A DNA stretch of 64,000 nucleotides, taken from assembly GCF_018861005.1 (NCBI RefSeq), contig NZ_JAHKQL010000008.1, positions 186,001 to 250,000 of the forward strand, read 5' to 3'. Position 1 is the stretch's first letter. Every line of letters starts with the position of its first letter. Under the pieces are notes generated by a model. That model ran no database searches, was not told the origin of the DNA, and saw only the letters and a list, made by a program, of their open reading frames with translations. The position numbers and the translations under genes were made by a program. The DNA is from Polaribacter vadi (GTDB lineage Bacteria > Bacteroidota > Bacteroidia > Flavobacteriales > Flavobacteriaceae). Below, piece by piece: positions 53,871-63,611 of this stretch.

Positions 53871-56126
53871 ATGGAATTAGATGAATTAATTTTAGAAGAA
53901 CCAAAAAATTTAGAATTTAAAGCAGGTGTCTGGAACACATCTATTAATGTTCGAGATTTTGTTATCCAAAACATTGTTTCTTATTATGGAGATGATCAAT
54001 TCTTAGTTGGCCCAAGTGAAAAAACTGAAAAACTTTGGGGAATTTGTAAAGAAGGAATGCAACAAGAAAGACAGAATAATGGTGTACATTCTGTTGATAC
54101 AGAAACTATTTCTGGTGTTGCTAGCTTTGGTGCTGGATATATAGATAAAGAAAATGAAGTAATTGTTGGTTTGCAAACTGATGGGTTATTAAAAAGAGCA
54201 ATGAAACCTTTTGGAGGCTACAAAGTTGTACAAAAAGCCCTAGAAGAACATGGTTTAAAACCTAGTGAAGATGTAAATGAATTATTTACAAAATATGTAA
54301 AAACCCATAATGATGGTGTTTTTGATGCATATACAGCAGAAATTAGAAAATTCCGTTCTTTAGGTTTCTTAACAGGTTTACCAGACAACTATGCTCGTGG
54401 ACGTGTAATTGGTGATTACAGACGTATTGCATTGTATGGTATTGATAAATTAATCGAAGTTAAAAAACAAGATTTAGCAGAAATAGAAGGACCTATGACA
54501 GATGCTGTTATTCGTTTAAGAGAAGAAGTCTCTGAACAAATAAAAGCATTAAAAGACATGATTGTAATGGGTAATCATTACAATTTAGAATTAAACAGAC
54601 CTGCGCAAAATGCCCAAGAAGCTGTTCAATGGACGTACATGGCATATTTAGCTGCTGTAAAAGAACAAGATGGAGCAGCAATGTCTTTAGGTAATGTATC
54701 TACTTTCTTAGATATTTTTATTGAAAAAGATTTACAAAACGAAGTTATTACAGAAACAGAAGCACAAGAATATATAGATCAATTCGTAATGAAATTGAGA
54801 ATGGTGCGTCATTTACGTATGGCTGCTTATGATGAAATTTTTGCTGGAGACCCAACTTGGGTAACAGAAGCAATTGGTGGTATGTTAAACGATGGTAGAT
54901 CTAAAGTTACAAAAACTGCTTTCCGTTTTTTACATACTTTATATAACTTAGGGCCTTCACCAGAACCAAATATTACAGTTTTATGGTCTCCATTATTACC
55001 ACAAAAATTTAAAAAATTCTGTGCAAAAGTATCTATTGACACCTCATCTATTCAATTTGAAAATGATGATTTAATGAGAAACTTAAGAGGTTCTGATGAT
55101 TATGGTATTGCTTGTTGTGTTTCTTACCAAGAAATTGGAAAACAAATTCAGTTTTTTGGAGCAAGAACAAACTTGGCCAAAACTTTATTATTAGCAATTA
55201 ATGCTGGTAAATGTGAAATTACTGGCAAACAAATGGTTGATGGAATTGCACCTCTTACTGATGAATTCTTAGATTTTGATAAAGTAATGGCAAACTTTAA
55301 AATTGCAATGACAAGAGTAGCAAAAGTTTATAATGATGCTATGAACATTATACACTATATGCATGACAAATATTACTACGAAAAAGCGCAAATGGCTTTA
55401 ATAGATACAAATCCTGATATTAATATCGCTTATGGTATTGCAGGTCTATCAATAGTAGCTGACTCTTTATCAGCAATTAAATATGCAAAAGTAAAACCAA
55501 TTAGAAACGAAGAAGGTTTAACAGTAGACTTTAAAATTGAAGGAGAGTTCCCTAAATATGGAAATGATGATGATAGGGTTGATATTTTTGCACATAATGC
55601 AGTAGAAGATTTTAACAACGAATTAAAACTGTTAAAAGTGTATAAAGATGCAGAACCTACAATGTCTGTTTTAACTATTACATCTAATGTTGTGTATGGT
55701 AAAAAAACAGGTGCAACTCCAGATGGTAGAGCTTCTGGCATTCCTTTTGCTCCTGGAGCAAACCCAATGCATGGTCGTGATACAAATGGTGCAATAGCCT
55801 CTTTAAACTCTGTTGCTAAAATAGACTATAAAGATTCTCAAGACGGAATTTCAAATACTTTTTCTATTGTACCTAAATCTTTAGGCTCTACTCAAGAAGA
55901 TAGAACAGATAATTTAGTTGCAACTTTAACTGGTTATTTTGAACACGGAGCACAACATTTAAATGTAAACGTGTTAGATAAAGAAACTTTATTAGACGCA
56001 ATGGAGCACCCAGAAAAACATCCACAATTAACCATTAGAGTTTCTGGTTATGCTGTTAATTTCATCAGATTAACAAAAGAACAACAGATGGAAGTAATTT
56101 CGCGTTCTTTCCACGAATCTATGTAG
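53871..56126 (+). CDS. pflB: Formate C-acetyltransferase (pyruvate formate-lyase)
   Basis: A 751-residue glycyl-radical enzyme converting pyruvate and CoA to acetyl-CoA and formate. The adjacent catalytic cysteines are in YGIACCVS (415-416), and the radical Gly is in RVSGYAVNF (726), 26 residues from the end as in E. coli. Other marks are [22 protein letters not shown] and [28 protein letters not shown]. It is oxygen-sensitive, so it points to fermentative or micro-oxic metabolism. A hairpin separates it from pflA, its activator. Confidence 0.96.
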   Translation: MELDELILEEPKNLEFKAGVWNTSINVRDFVIQNIVSYYGDDQFLVGPSEKTEKLWGICKEGMQQERQNNGVHSVDTETISGVASFGAGYIDKENEVIVGLQTDGLLKRAMKPFGGYKVVQKALEEHGLKPSEDVNELFTKYVKTHNDGVFDAYTAEIRKFRSLGFLTGLPDNYARGRVIGDYRRIALYGIDKLIEVKKQDLAEIEGPMTDAVIRLREEVSEQIKALKDMIVMGNHYNLELNRPAQNAQEAVQWTYMAYLAAVKEQDGAAMSLGNVSTFLDIFIEKDLQNEVITETEAQEYIDQFVMKLRMVRHLRMAAYDEIFAGDPTWVTEAIGGMLNDGRSKVTKTAFRFLHTLYNLGPSPEPNITVLWSPLLPQKFKKFCAKVSIDTSSIQFENDDLMRNLRGSDDYGIACCVSYQEIGKQIQFFGARTNLAKTLLLAINAGKCEITGKQMVDGIAPLTDEFLDFDKVMANFKIAMTRVAKVYNDAMNIIHYMHDKYYYEKAQMALIDTNPDINIAYGIAGLSIVADSLSAIKYAKVKPIRNEEGLTVDFKIEGEFPKYGNDDDRVDIFAHNAVEDFNNELKLLKVYKDAEPTMSVLTITSNVVYGKKTGATPDGRASGIPFAPGANPMHGRDTNGAIASLNSVAKIDYKDSQDGISNTFSIVPKSLGSTQEDRTDNLVATLTGYFEHGAQHLNVNVLDKETLLDAMEHPEKHPQLTIRVSGYAVNFIRLTKEQQMEVISRSFHESM

Positions 56127-56144
56127 TACTTTTTATGTATTTAC

Positions 56145-56218
56145 AAGGGATTCAAAAAAAATAGAAATTAAACTTTGATAACCAAAAGTAACTATTCTCT
56201 TTTTTGAATCCCTTTTTT
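56145..56218 (+). terminator. Terminator-like hairpin between pflB and pflA
   Basis: A perfect 15-bp inverted repeat AAGGGATTCAAAAAA (56145-56159) and TTTTTTGAATCCCTT (56200-56214), with a 40-nt loop, ends in a run of six T residues (56213-56218). It starts 19 bp after the pflB stop. The TTG candidate start of pflA (56204) is in the 3' arm. It may reduce read-through so that pflA is made in smaller amount than pflB. Confidence 0.75.
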
Positions 56219-56989
56219 ATTCACTTAAATTTTAAGAAAATTAAAACTTCAGACAACATATTAAACGTGCATTCTATAGAGTCTTTTGGCACTCATGATG
56301 GGCCAGGAATTAGATTAGTTATTTTTCTACAAGGCTGTAAATTAAAATGTCAATATTGTCATAATCCTGATACAATTGATACACATGGAGGACAAGAATT
56401 TCACATAGAAGATCTAGTACAAAGAGCTATTAAAATGAAATCATATTTTGGCAATAAAGGTGGCGTTACAGTTTCTGGTGGAGAACCACTTTTACAAGCA
56501 CATAACCTTATCCCTTTTTTTAAAAGACTAAAAGAAGAAGGCATTCATACTAATTTAGATACAAATGGTAGAATGTTAAATCATCCAACAATAGAATTAC
56601 TAGACAATTATGCAGATTTAGTAATGTTAGATATTAAGCACATGACAGAAGATGGTTTTCAAAAAATTACCGGAAAAAGAAACAAAGAAACTACATTCAA
56701 TTTCGCAAAACACAGAGAGGCTTCTGGCAAAAAAATGTGGTTGCGTTATGTTTTAATTCCCGAAATTACCAATACACCAGAGTTATTGCATCAATTGGGT
56801 AATTACTTTAAAAACTATAAAAATATAGAACAAATAGAATTGCAACCTTACCATAAATTGGGTATCCATAAATGGGATGCTTTAGGTTGGGATTACGAAT
56901 TAAAAGAGACAAGAGAAAACACAAAAGAAGAACTAGATCTAGCGTCTAAGATTTTAAGCGATTATTTTAAAAAAGTAAAGATTAACTAA
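56204..56989 (+). CDS. pflA: Pyruvate formate-lyase activating enzyme
   Basis: A radical-SAM activase that puts the radical on PflB. Core marks are VHSIESFGTHDGPGIRLVIFLQGCKLKCQYCHNPDTIDTHGG with the CxxxCxxC cluster site, the GVTVSGGEPLLQ motif, and NLDTNGR. The start is unclear because no ATG exists in the frame before the core. TTG at 56204 gives 261 residues with 21 extra before VHS. GTG at 56267 would start at that V, giving 240 residues. ATA at 56258 or ATT codons are non-standard choices. The TTG lies inside a terminator-like stem, so the shorter form is at least as likely. It follows pflB, as is common. Confidence 0.88.
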   Translation: MNPFFIHLNFKKIKTSDNILNVHSIESFGTHDGPGIRLVIFLQGCKLKCQYCHNPDTIDTHGGQEFHIEDLVQRAIKMKSYFGNKGGVTVSGGEPLLQAHNLIPFFKRLKEEGIHTNLDTNGRMLNHPTIELLDNYADLVMLDIKHMTEDGFQKITGKRNKETTFNFAKHREASGKKMWLRYVLIPEITNTPELLHQLGNYFKNYKNIEQIELQPYHKLGIHKWDALGWDYELKETRENTKEELDLASKILSDYFKKVKIN

Positions 56990-57040
56990 CTACTTTTAAA
57001 CCTTTTAACAAACATCTTATTAATCTAAAAAGGCAAGTTT

Positions 57041-57063
57041 CTTAATGTTACAAACACATTAAG
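57041..57063. promoter_or_regulatory. Small inverted repeat before the DUF3360 gene
   Basis: CTTAATGT (57041-57048) and ACATTAAG (57056-57063) form a perfect 8-bp stem with a 7-nt loop, 50 bp before the transporter ATG. There is no T-run. It could be an operator or an mRNA hairpin. Confidence 0.4.
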
Positions 57064-57113
57064 TAGAATAGTACTGCATAAAAATAGCTTTAAGTCACAC
57101 AAACATTATCAGC

Positions 57114-58616
57114 ATGAAAACCTACAAAGAACAACATAAACCTGCTTCAGAATTTGAAAATAGATCAGAATATTTAGATCATGAATTACAAATAATGAAA
57201 CCTAGAAGATTTAAATTGAATCTTCCTGGAAGAGATTTTAGATTTGAATGGGAAGATTTAGTACCAGCATTAGCAGGTACTTTAGGTATTATTGCTATGT
57301 ATTCATCTGTAATGATGGCTTGGGCAGAAGGTTTAACAAATGCTTGGGACCACATAACACTTGGTAAAGAATTTGCCATTGAAGTTTCTAGAGTAGAAAT
57401 GATTATTCCCGCATTTTTATTTGTAATTCTTGCTTCTGGTTTTTTTAATCCAAGAGCAAATTTAGCAGGTAATCACGGTCCAATGATTCCTTTAATTGCA
57501 AGTATTGCTTTGGCAGGCGCACATCCATTAGCATTAGCAATTTTAATTGGTGTATTTGGTTTATTGCTTAGTTTTTTTAAAGGCGGATCTCGTTTAGTAA
57601 ATTTAACAAGTAAAGGTGTAGCTGGTGGTTTACTAATTTTCTTAGGATTTTCTGGAGCTCTCAGTCAAATAAAAACCATACAAAATTGGAGTATGGGGCT
57701 TTCATCATCAACTATAGAAATAGGTTCTATGGGATATTTAGGACTAATCATTTTAGCCATTACTGTTATTTTATACAGTTATTTAGCAAGGATTGATAAA
57801 CGTTGGCTTGCCATACCTGCTTGTGCCATTACAGCTTTGGCAATTGCTTTAATTGGTGGTGCAAGTTTCGATTTACATTTTACAACAGAAATGGGTTTAC
57901 CAAACCTAAACCCTGCCTATTGGTGGGGTAGCACAGAAGAAGGTTGGATGCTTGGCTTACCAAAAGCACAACATTTTATTGCTTCTTTACCCTTTGCAAT
58001 TTTAGCAGTGGCAATGTGGTCTCCAGACTTTTTAGGACACCGAATTTTTCAGGAAATGAATTATCCAAAAAAATCTGAAAAAGTTTTAATGGATGTAGAT
58101 GATACAATGACTATGTGTTCTATAAGACAAATGGTTGGTACTGCTGTTGGTGGTGGTAATATTACTTCTTCTTGGGGTACGTATTTAATACCTGCTGCCA
58201 TTGCAAAAAGACCAATTCCTGCTGGTGCAATTCTATTAGGTATAATGGTAATGGCTGTTGCTATTTTAGGTAGTCCAATGGATGTTGCTGTTTGGCCACC
58301 TGTAAGATCTATTGCTTTACTAGTAGGTGTATTTTTGCCAATGATAGAAGCTGGTGTACAAATGATAAAGCAAAGTGCTTGTGCACAAGCTGCTGGTGTT
58401 TGTATTTTTATGGCAATGGTTACAAACCCTGTTTTAGCTTGGGCTTTAGCAATGTTCTTAGATAATAATGGTTTAATTGGTGATAGAGATAGAGCTAAAA
58501 GACTTTCTATGGTAGATCGTTTGGTAATTCCTTTAAGCATCTTAATTATTTGTGTAGCTGCTGTTCTTGCTGTGGGTATGTTTAAAGGTAATTATGGTAT
58601 TGATGCTTTTTTATGA
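57114..58616 (+). CDS. DUF3360 family membrane transporter
   Basis: A 500-residue polytopic protein of about 12 helices. The N-terminal cytosolic segment (SEFENRSEYLDHELQIMKPRRFKLNLPGRDFRFEWEDLVPALAGT) matches DUF3360 as I remember it. Later motifs are FFNPRANLAGNHGPMIPL, AVAMWSPDFLGHRIFQEMNYPKKSEKVLMDVDDTMTMCSIRQMVGTAVGGGN and SPMDVAVWPPVRSIALLVGV. The plan is that of a 7+7-type (SulP/NCS2-like) anion carrier. Its place 124 bp after pflA suggests it carries formate or a related acid; that is inference. It has its own terminator. Confidence 0.75.
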   Translation: MKTYKEQHKPASEFENRSEYLDHELQIMKPRRFKLNLPGRDFRFEWEDLVPALAGTLGIIAMYSSVMMAWAEGLTNAWDHITLGKEFAIEVSRVEMIIPAFLFVILASGFFNPRANLAGNHGPMIPLIASIALAGAHPLALAILIGVFGLLLSFFKGGSRLVNLTSKGVAGGLLIFLGFSGALSQIKTIQNWSMGLSSSTIEIGSMGYLGLIILAITVILYSYLARIDKRWLAIPACAITALAIALIGGASFDLHFTTEMGLPNLNPAYWWGSTEEGWMLGLPKAQHFIASLPFAILAVAMWSPDFLGHRIFQEMNYPKKSEKVLMDVDDTMTMCSIRQMVGTAVGGGNITSSWGTYLIPAAIAKRPIPAGAILLGIMVMAVAILGSPMDVAVWPPVRSIALLVGVFLPMIEAGVQMIKQSACAQAAGVCIFMAMVTNPVLAWALAMFLDNNGLIGDRDRAKRLSMVDRLVIPLSILIICVAAVLAVGMFKGNYGIDAFL

Positions 58617-58664
58617 TAATTTTTTTTAAAAATAACTATTAGTTTCTGACTACTAATAAGCGTT

Positions 58665-58695
58665 AAACCATTCAATTTAATATTGGATGGTTTTT
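58665..58695 (+). terminator. Terminator of the DUF3360 gene
   Basis: AAACCATTCAA (58665-58675) and TTGGATGGTTT (58683-58693) form an 11-bp stem with one G-U pair and a 7-nt loop, ending in five T residues. It lies 49 bp after the stop. Confidence 0.82.
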
Positions 58696-58773
58696 CATTT
58701 ATAGAAGATTTATATCAACTTGTTAAAAATTAAACATCCTGAATTATTTTGGTAAATATTTATTAAAATAATG

Positions 58774-58796
58774 GTTAGCATTTTTTTTGTTAGCAT
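58774..58796. repeat. Direct repeat GTTAGCAT in the asd promoter region
   Basis: GTTAGCAT occurs at 58774-58781 and 58789-58796, 15 bp apart, 38-60 bp before the asd ATG. The second copy runs into CATCTTTG (58794-58801), a near -7 box. Tandem 8-mers near a promoter could be a regulator site. Confidence 0.35.
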
Positions 58797-58833
58797 CTTT
58801 GCAGTACAAATTAGAATACTAAATTAAAAAGTA

Positions 58834-59823
58834 ATGAAAATAGCTGTAGTTGGAGCAACTGGAATGGTTGGAACTGTAATGTTAAAAGTTTTAGAAGAGC
58901 GTAATTTACCGATAACAGAATTAATACCTGTAGCATCAGAAAGATCTGCTGGTAAAAAATTATCTTACAAAGGCAAAGAATACACTATTGTAACTTTAGC
59001 TGATGCAGTAAACTTAAAACCAGATGTAGCGCTATTTTCTGCTGGTGGAGATACCTCTTTAGAATGGGCTCCTAAATTTGCAGAAGTGGGCACCACTGTA
59101 ATTGATAATTCTTCTGCTTGGAGAATGGATCCAACTAAAAAATTAGTAGTTCCAGAAATTAATGGCGATGTTTTAACTGCAGAAGATAAAATTATTGCAA
59201 ACCCTAACTGTTCTACAATTCAGTTAGTAGCTGCTTTATCTCCTTTACATTTAAAATACAAAATGAAACGTGTAGTAATTTCTACTTACCAATCTGTTTC
59301 TGGTACTGGTGTAAAAGCTGTACAACAATTAGATAATGAAGAAGCAGGTATAGAAGGAGAAATGGTGTATCCTCATAAAATTGGTAGAAATGCTTTACCT
59401 CATTGTGATATTTTCTTAGATAATGGTTACACAAAAGAGGAAATGAAATTGGTAAAAGAACCTAAGAAAATTTTACGAGACGATTCTTTTTCTGTAACAG
59501 CAACTGCTGTTCGTATTCCTACTGCTGGTGGGCACTCAGAAGCAGTAAACGTGCAGTTTGAAAATGATTTTGAATTGGCTGAAGTTCGTCAAATTTTAAG
59601 CGAAACTCCTGGAGTTATTGTAGAAGATGATTTAGCAAACAACGTTTACCCAATGCCAATTAACGCTCATAATAAAGATGAAGTGTTTGTTGGACGAATT
59701 AGAAGAGATGAATCTCAAGAAAATACCTTAAATTTGTGGATTGTTGCAGATAACCTTAGAAAAGGTGCTGCTACAAATACAGTTCAAATTGCCGAATATT
59801 TAATTGCAAATAGTTTGGTATAA
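58834..59823 (+). CDS. asd: Aspartate-semialdehyde dehydrogenase
   Basis: A 329-residue NADPH enzyme that reduces aspartyl phosphate to aspartate semialdehyde in lysine, threonine, methionine and DAP synthesis. The N-terminal nucleotide site is MKIAVVGATGMVGTVMLKVLEERNLP, and the catalytic Cys is in ANPNCSTIQL (near 128). STYQSVSGTGVKAVQQL and the C-terminal His region RIPTAGGHSEAVNV follow. Length is normal. It precedes the flavin/2Fe-2S oxidoreductase by 11 bp, so the two may be cotranscribed. Confidence 0.95.
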   Translation: MKIAVVGATGMVGTVMLKVLEERNLPITELIPVASERSAGKKLSYKGKEYTIVTLADAVNLKPDVALFSAGGDTSLEWAPKFAEVGTTVIDNSSAWRMDPTKKLVVPEINGDVLTAEDKIIANPNCSTIQLVAALSPLHLKYKMKRVVISTYQSVSGTGVKAVQQLDNEEAGIEGEMVYPHKIGRNALPHCDIFLDNGYTKEEMKLVKEPKKILRDDSFSVTATAVRIPTAGGHSEAVNVQFENDFELAEVRQILSETPGVIVEDDLANNVYPMPINAHNKDEVFVGRIRRDESQENTLNLWIVADNLRKGAATNTVQIAEYLIANSLV

Positions 59824-59834
59824 AACATATTTAA

Positions 59835-60881
59835 ATGGCAACATTTCACAAAGTAAACATACAAGAAGTTAAACAAGAAACCGCAAATGCGGTTTCTGTT
59901 GTATTTGAGATACCTCAACATTTAAAATCTGATTTTAATTTTGAAGCAGGGCAATACATTACTTTACAAAAAGTAATAAATGGCGAAGAAATTAGAAGAG
60001 CATATTCTATTTGTTCATCACCAAAAAGTGATGAAATTAGAGTAGCCATAAAAGCCGTAGAAAATGGAACGTTTTCTAAATATGCAACTTCAGAATTAAA
60101 AGCGGGTGATGAAATTGAAATTTCTGCTCCAGAAGGTAGATTTGAGTTAAAACCAGAAGCAAACAAAAACTATATTGCTTTTGCTGCAGGCTCTGGAATT
60201 ACACCAATTTTATCGATGATAAAAACGGTGTTAGAAAACGAACCAACTTCTAAATTTACTTTGGTTTATGGTAATAAAACTGCTGCAGACACTATTTTTT
60301 ATGATGAGTTAAACTCCTTACAAACATCATATTCTGATCGTTTTAAATTGCATTATATTTTTAGTAGAGAAGATGTAAAAAATCAATTAAGAGGTAGAAT
60401 AGATAAAAGTGTAACCAACTACTTTGTAAAAAACATGTACAAAGAAAACCCTTTTGATGCTGCTTTTTTATGTGGCCCAGAAGAAATGATTAATGAGGTT
60501 ACCAATACTTTAAAAGGTAATTACTTTACTAAAGAAAATATTCATTTTGAATTATTTACAGTTTCTATTGATAAAGAAGCTGCATCTGAAGTAAAAGAAG
60601 GAATTACAGAAATCACAGTGTTGTTAGATGATGAAGAAACAACCTTTACAATGCCACAAACTGATGATATTTTAGCAGCTAGTTTACGTAATGATTTAGA
60701 TGCACCTTACTCTTGCCAAGGTGGAGTTTGTAGCTCTTGTATGTGTAAAGTTACTGAAGGAAAAGCAGTAATGGTTAAAAACTCTATTTTAACTGATAGT
60801 GAGGTTGAAGAAGGTTTAATCTTAGCCTGCCAAGCTTACCCAACTACACCCAAAATAAGCATCGATTTTGATGATGTTTAA
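59835..60881 (+). CDS. Ferredoxin reductase with C-terminal 2Fe-2S domain (PaaE-like)
   Basis: A 348-residue soluble electron-transfer protein. The FAD-binding part has FEAGQYITLQKVINGEEIRRAYSICSSPKSDEIRVAIK (RxYS motif), the NAD(P) part has YIAFAAGSGITPILSMIKTVLENEP and FDAAFLCGPEEMI, and the C-terminal plant-type ferredoxin has SCQGGVCSSCMCKVTEG with a distant Cys in ILACQAYP. This plan is that of PaaE or hydroxylase reductases. It passes electrons from NAD(P)H to an unknown oxygenase or partner. No oxygenase genes are next to it, so the acceptor cannot be inferred. Confidence 0.9.
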   Translation: MATFHKVNIQEVKQETANAVSVVFEIPQHLKSDFNFEAGQYITLQKVINGEEIRRAYSICSSPKSDEIRVAIKAVENGTFSKYATSELKAGDEIEISAPEGRFELKPEANKNYIAFAAGSGITPILSMIKTVLENEPTSKFTLVYGNKTAADTIFYDELNSLQTSYSDRFKLHYIFSREDVKNQLRGRIDKSVTNYFVKNMYKENPFDAAFLCGPEEMINEVTNTLKGNYFTKENIHFELFTVSIDKEAASEVKEGITEITVLLDDEETTFTMPQTDDILAASLRNDLDAPYSCQGGVCSSCMCKVTEGKAVMVKNSILTDSEVEEGLILACQAYPTTPKISIDFDDV

Positions 60882-60907
60882 ACAATAGCAAACATATATT
60901 TAATCGT

Positions 60908-60938
60908 AAAGGATGGGTTTTCCATCCTTTCTTTTTTT
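60908..60938 (+). terminator. Terminator of asd-reductase operon
   Basis: AAAGGATGG (60908-60916) and CCATCCTTT (60922-60930) form a perfect 9-bp stem with a 5-nt loop. The T-rich tract that follows ends at 60938. It lies 27 bp after the reductase stop. Confidence 0.85.
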
Positions 60939-60969
60939 GACTTCAATTAAAAAATGGTATTTTTAAAAA

Positions 60970-61638
60970 ATGGACATTTACGATTTTAAAAACGCTTTAT
61001 TTATAGGTTTTTTTATGGCTTTTATGATTGGCCCTGTTTTTTTTATGTTAATACAAACCAGTATTTTAAAAGGAGCAAGAGCTGCTATAATTTTTGACTT
61101 AGGCGTAATTTTAGGTGATATTTCTTTTATTTTAATTGCTTATTATGGCAGTAGGTCTTTATTAGAAAAAATTAAAGACGACCCAAGATTGTTTTTTATT
61201 GGTGGTTTAGTATTAATAATTTATGGTTTAATTACCTATTTTGATAAGCAGAATAAAAAAGAAGCAATTGCAGATGCAAAAACTATAGAGGTACCAATTG
61301 TAAAAAACAATTATCTAAAATTATTTTTAAAAGGATATTTCTTAAACTTTATAAATATTGGTGTTTTGGCTTTTTGGCTAGGTACAGTTTTAGTAATTGG
61401 CCCTACTTTAAATATGAATCAGAATGCAATATTTAGTTATTTTGGAGTAATAATTCTAGCTTATTTTATTACTGATTTAGGTAAAATACTATTAGCAAAA
61501 CAATTAAAAAACAAAATGACACCTTTATTAATCTTTAAAGTAAAAAGAATAATGGGTATTATTTTAATTGTTTGTGGTGTATTTTTAATCTTAAAAGGAT
61601 TTATACCAAACGAAAAAATAAATGAATTTATACATTAA
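60970..61638 (+). CDS. LysE family amino-acid exporter-like protein
   Basis: A 222-residue membrane protein with six hydrophobic segments. The LysE/RhtB signature is FKNALFIGFFMAFMIGPVFFMLIQTSILKGARAAIIFDLGVILGDISFILIAYYG near the N-terminus. The middle cytosolic loop is acidic/basic (DKQNKKEAIADAKTIEVPIVKNNY). Substrate unknown; RhtB-type export of an amino acid or related solute is the family role. It has a shared terminator with the convergent M1 peptidase. Confidence 0.9.
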   Translation: MDIYDFKNALFIGFFMAFMIGPVFFMLIQTSILKGARAAIIFDLGVILGDISFILIAYYGSRSLLEKIKDDPRLFFIGGLVLIIYGLITYFDKQNKKEAIADAKTIEVPIVKNNYLKLFLKGYFLNFINIGVLAFWLGTVLVIGPTLNMNQNAIFSYFGVIILAYFITDLGKILLAKQLKNKMTPLLIFKVKRIMGIILIVCGVFLILKGFIPNEKINEFIH

Positions 61639-61640
61639 AA

Positions 61641-61668
61641 AAGTGAGGTAAAAACCTCACTTCTTTTT
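61641..61668. terminator. Terminator between LysE and the M1 peptidase genes
   Basis: AAGTGAGGT (61641-61649) and ACCTCACTT (61654-61662) form a perfect 9-bp stem with a 4-nt loop. A T-run follows (61664-61668), and an A-run (61637-61642) on the other side suits the convergent minus-strand gene. Confidence 0.88.
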
Positions 61669-61691
61669 AATATTCTATGTAATAAAGTAGA

Positions 61692-63545
61692 TTAATTTAC
61701 TTTAAAAACATTGTTCTTATCGTTAATATCTGCCATTAATTTTTCAGTATCAATTTCTACAGATTTTACTGTTTTAGATGTTTCAAAAGAATACGTTGGG
61801 TATGCCCATCCCCAATCTGCAATAACTGTAGCTGTTGTTGGTTTTGCAGATCTCATCATTCTTAAAGGAATATTAAAATTCTCTTTACTTCCATCTGTGT
61901 AAGTTACTTCTAAATCAATAGGCATTGGCATTTGACCAATTCTTTCTAAAGTAATTTTTTTACCATCAACAGCTTTAATACCATAATCTATAGTATGTAA
62001 AGTTTGTGTCCATTCGTTTAAATACCAATCTAAATGAATACCTGAAACTTTTTCCATAGAACGTTTTATATCATTAGGTGTTGGGTGTTTAAAACTAAAA
62101 TCATCAAAGTATTTTTTTAATCCTTTAGCAGTATTTTCTGGGCCAATAATATACTCTAACTGACTTAAAAACATACTCCCTTTACCATAACTAGCAAAGC
62201 TATAAGCTCTATTTGTATGAAACCTGTCTGCATGTGTTGTTAATAGCTCTTCTGTACCAGATTTTACCATAAAATTATAACCTCTATATGGCCCAGCACT
62301 TGGGTTTTTATTTCCTTTTTTAAGAATTTCGTGAGATGCTTTACCAGAAATATAAGAGGTAAAACCTTCATCCATCCAAGGATGTAAACTTTCGTTAGAA
62401 GCTAATAAAAACTGAAACCAAGTATGTGCCATTTCATGTGCTGTTACTCCAAAAAGGCTACCAAATTTACGTTGACCAGTAATTAAAGTAGACATTGCAT
62501 ACTCCATACCTCCATCTCCACCTTGAATCACAGAGTATTGTTTATAAGGATATTGCCCAACATTTTCAGAAAAATAAGTCATTAATTCTGCTGTTTTTGG
62601 TTGCAGATTTTTCCAATTTTCTAAATATTCGCTTTTTAAAGTTTTCTTATATAAAAAGTGTAAATCGATTCCATTTTCCATAGTTAAAACATCATGTTTG
62701 TAATCTGGATCTGCAGCCCACATAAAATCGTGCACATTTGGCGCTTTAAAATGCCAAGTTAATTTATCGCCTTTAGGCAAGGTTAATTCCTTGTTTTTAT
62801 CTTCATAATTAAAACCAACTTCTTGCGGGTTTTGTATGTATCCTGTACCACCAACTACATATTTTTTATCTATGTGAAGCGTAACATCAAAATCTCCCCA
62901 AACTCCGTGAAATTCACGTGCAATATATGGTGGTGTGTGCCAACCTTGAAAATCGTATTCTGCCATTTTAGGATACCATTGACTCATAGAAAGTGCAACA
63001 CCTTCTTTACCATTTCTTCCTGAACGTCTTATTTGCTTAGGAACTTGAGCATCAAAAAGCATATCAAAAGTTACAGTTTCACCAGATTTTATTGGTGTAC
63101 TTAATTCTACTTCTAAAATAGTACCTACAGTTTCATATTTTAATATAGCTCCATTTTGTTTTAAAGAATTTACTTTAATATAACCTATTTCATTAGGCTT
63201 TAATTTGCTAATTCTATCTCTTACTCTACCATCAGGATCTTTAATGTTTAACGAACGAACATCCATCTGAGAACCTGGTTGAAATGCATTAAAATACAAA
63301 TGATAAAAAACACGATCTAAAGCTTCTGGTGAGTTGTTTGTATACACTAATTTCTGTGTACCTTTATATTGATAATTGTTTACATCCATATCAATATCCA
63401 TGGTATAATCAACCTTTTGTTGCCAATAAGTAGCATCGAAATCTTTAGCTGTTGTGCTTTGTTTATTCACTTTAACAACCTCTTTAGTTTGCGTACAAGC
63501 CATAAACGCGAACGTAAATAATGATAAATAGAGTAGTTTTTTCAT
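61692..63545 (-). CDS. M1 family metallopeptidase, lipoprotein
   Basis: A protein of 617 residues with a lipoprotein signal (MKKLLYLSLFTFAFMAC, Cys at 17). The zinc aminopeptidase-like domain has HEMAHTWFQFLLASNESLHPWMDEGFTSY, that is HExxH plus the second-sphere Glu 18 residues later, and GGMEYA (GxMEN-like) before it. It cleaves N-terminal residues from peptides in the periplasm or at the cell surface. There is no T9SS sorting domain. Confidence 0.92.
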   Translation of the reverse strand: MKKLLYLSLFTFAFMACTQTKEVVKVNKQSTTAKDFDATYWQQKVDYTMDIDMDVNNYQYKGTQKLVYTNNSPEALDRVFYHLYFNAFQPGSQMDVRSLNIKDPDGRVRDRISKLKPNEIGYIKVNSLKQNGAILKYETVGTILEVELSTPIKSGETVTFDMLFDAQVPKQIRRSGRNGKEGVALSMSQWYPKMAEYDFQGWHTPPYIAREFHGVWGDFDVTLHIDKKYVVGGTGYIQNPQEVGFNYEDKNKELTLPKGDKLTWHFKAPNVHDFMWAADPDYKHDVLTMENGIDLHFLYKKTLKSEYLENWKNLQPKTAELMTYFSENVGQYPYKQYSVIQGGDGGMEYAMSTLITGQRKFGSLFGVTAHEMAHTWFQFLLASNESLHPWMDEGFTSYISGKASHEILKKGNKNPSAGPYRGYNFMVKSGTEELLTTHADRFHTNRAYSFASYGKGSMFLSQLEYIIGPENTAKGLKKYFDDFSFKHPTPNDIKRSMEKVSGIHLDWYLNEWTQTLHTIDYGIKAVDGKKITLERIGQMPMPIDLEVTYTDGSKENFNIPLRMMRSAKPTTATVIADWGWAYPTYSFETSKTVKSVEIDTEKLMADINDKNNVFKVN

Positions 63546-63572
63546 TGTAAAAATTTTAATTTGATTTGAAAA

Positions 63573-63601
63573 TAAAAAACACTTATTTAAAATAAGCGTT
63601 T
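63573..63601 (-). terminator. Terminator of the subtilase gene
   Basis: On the minus strand AAACGCTTATTT and AAATAAGTGTTT pair with one G-U base pair and almost no loop, and a T-run follows. It lies 10 bp after the subtilase stop. Confidence 0.8.
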
Positions 63602-63611
63602 CGAAAAAATG

